Positions 13,618 through 13,689 of a stretch of DNA of 13,689 nucleotides are shown here, piece by piece (position 1 is the first letter of the stretch; each line of letters begins with the position of its first letter). Source of the DNA: Candidatus Poribacteria bacterium (GTDB lineage: Bacteria > Poribacteria > WGA-4E > WGA-3G); assembly GCA_009845505.1 (NCBI GenBank), contig VXZL01000479.1:1-13689 (forward strand), read 5' to 3'. Both the position numbers and the translations under genes were made by a program. The notes under the pieces are model-generated. The model ran no database searches, had not been told where the DNA came from, and was given only the letters and a program-made list of their open reading frames with translations.

Positions 13618-13689
13618 CCAGAATTTTGTGAAAACCGTTGCTTTAAAACCGCATCCGACATATAATTGTATTATCTGCATCTATAGGTA

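Overview
The window looks like a chromosomal segment of a heterotrophic, Gram-negative-type bacterium. The mix points to Candidatus Poribacteria or a similar marine or sponge-associated group: a sulfatase, a creatininase-family amidohydrolase, a phytanoyl-CoA-dioxygenase-like (PhyH) protein, a secreted LamG protein, a GH32 enzyme and a large DUF6785-type membrane protein. That assignment rests on gene content and recalled family resemblance only; there is no rRNA or other marker. I see no tRNA, IS element, phage gene or CRISPR array.

Layout, left to right. (1) The left edge carries what is probably the first 37 codons of a membrane protein read leftward. It is followed by an intergenic stretch with inverted repeats and a clear promoter. 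(2) A rightward two-gene operon encodes a polytopic DUF6785/6784-like membrane protein and a GH32 (fructan/sucrose-type) glycoside hydrolase. (3) A leftward group of small genes holds an uncharacterised 75-residue protein with its own good promoter, a hicA/hicB toxin-antitoxin pair, and an NTF2/SnoaL-like protein. (4) A rightward sulfatase of the formylglycine (CxPSR) type converges on (5) a leftward pair encoding a membrane fatty acid desaturase and a creatininase-family hydrolase. (6) Divergent from the desaturase is a secreted LamG protein. (7) A strong 17-bp-stem hairpin separates it from a leftward three-gene operon: an F5/8-like lipoprotein, a fusion of a degenerate metallo-beta-lactamase (MBL) domain with a cupin, and a tandem PhyH protein.

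The most interesting unit is the last operon. The PhyH protein has two related halves. The N-terminal half has lost both iron-ligand histidines (Ser98 and Gln184 at the positions of His394 and His481). The C-terminal half keeps the histidines but reads H-x-G where classical family members have H-x-D/E, the arrangement known from Fe/2OG halogenases. Its partner, the MBL-cupin fusion, has a stripped MBL metal site and an intact cupin site. This may be an uncharacterised non-heme-iron pathway with a surface-anchored sugar- or ligand-binding lipoprotein; the function is inference.

Four likely promoters share a TGn-TATAAT-like extended -10 (before the DUF6785 gene, the 75-residue protein, the LamG gene and the lipoprotein). 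Shine-Dalgarno sequences are purine-rich (AAAGGAG, AGGAGG, GGAGGTGA) and decided several starts.
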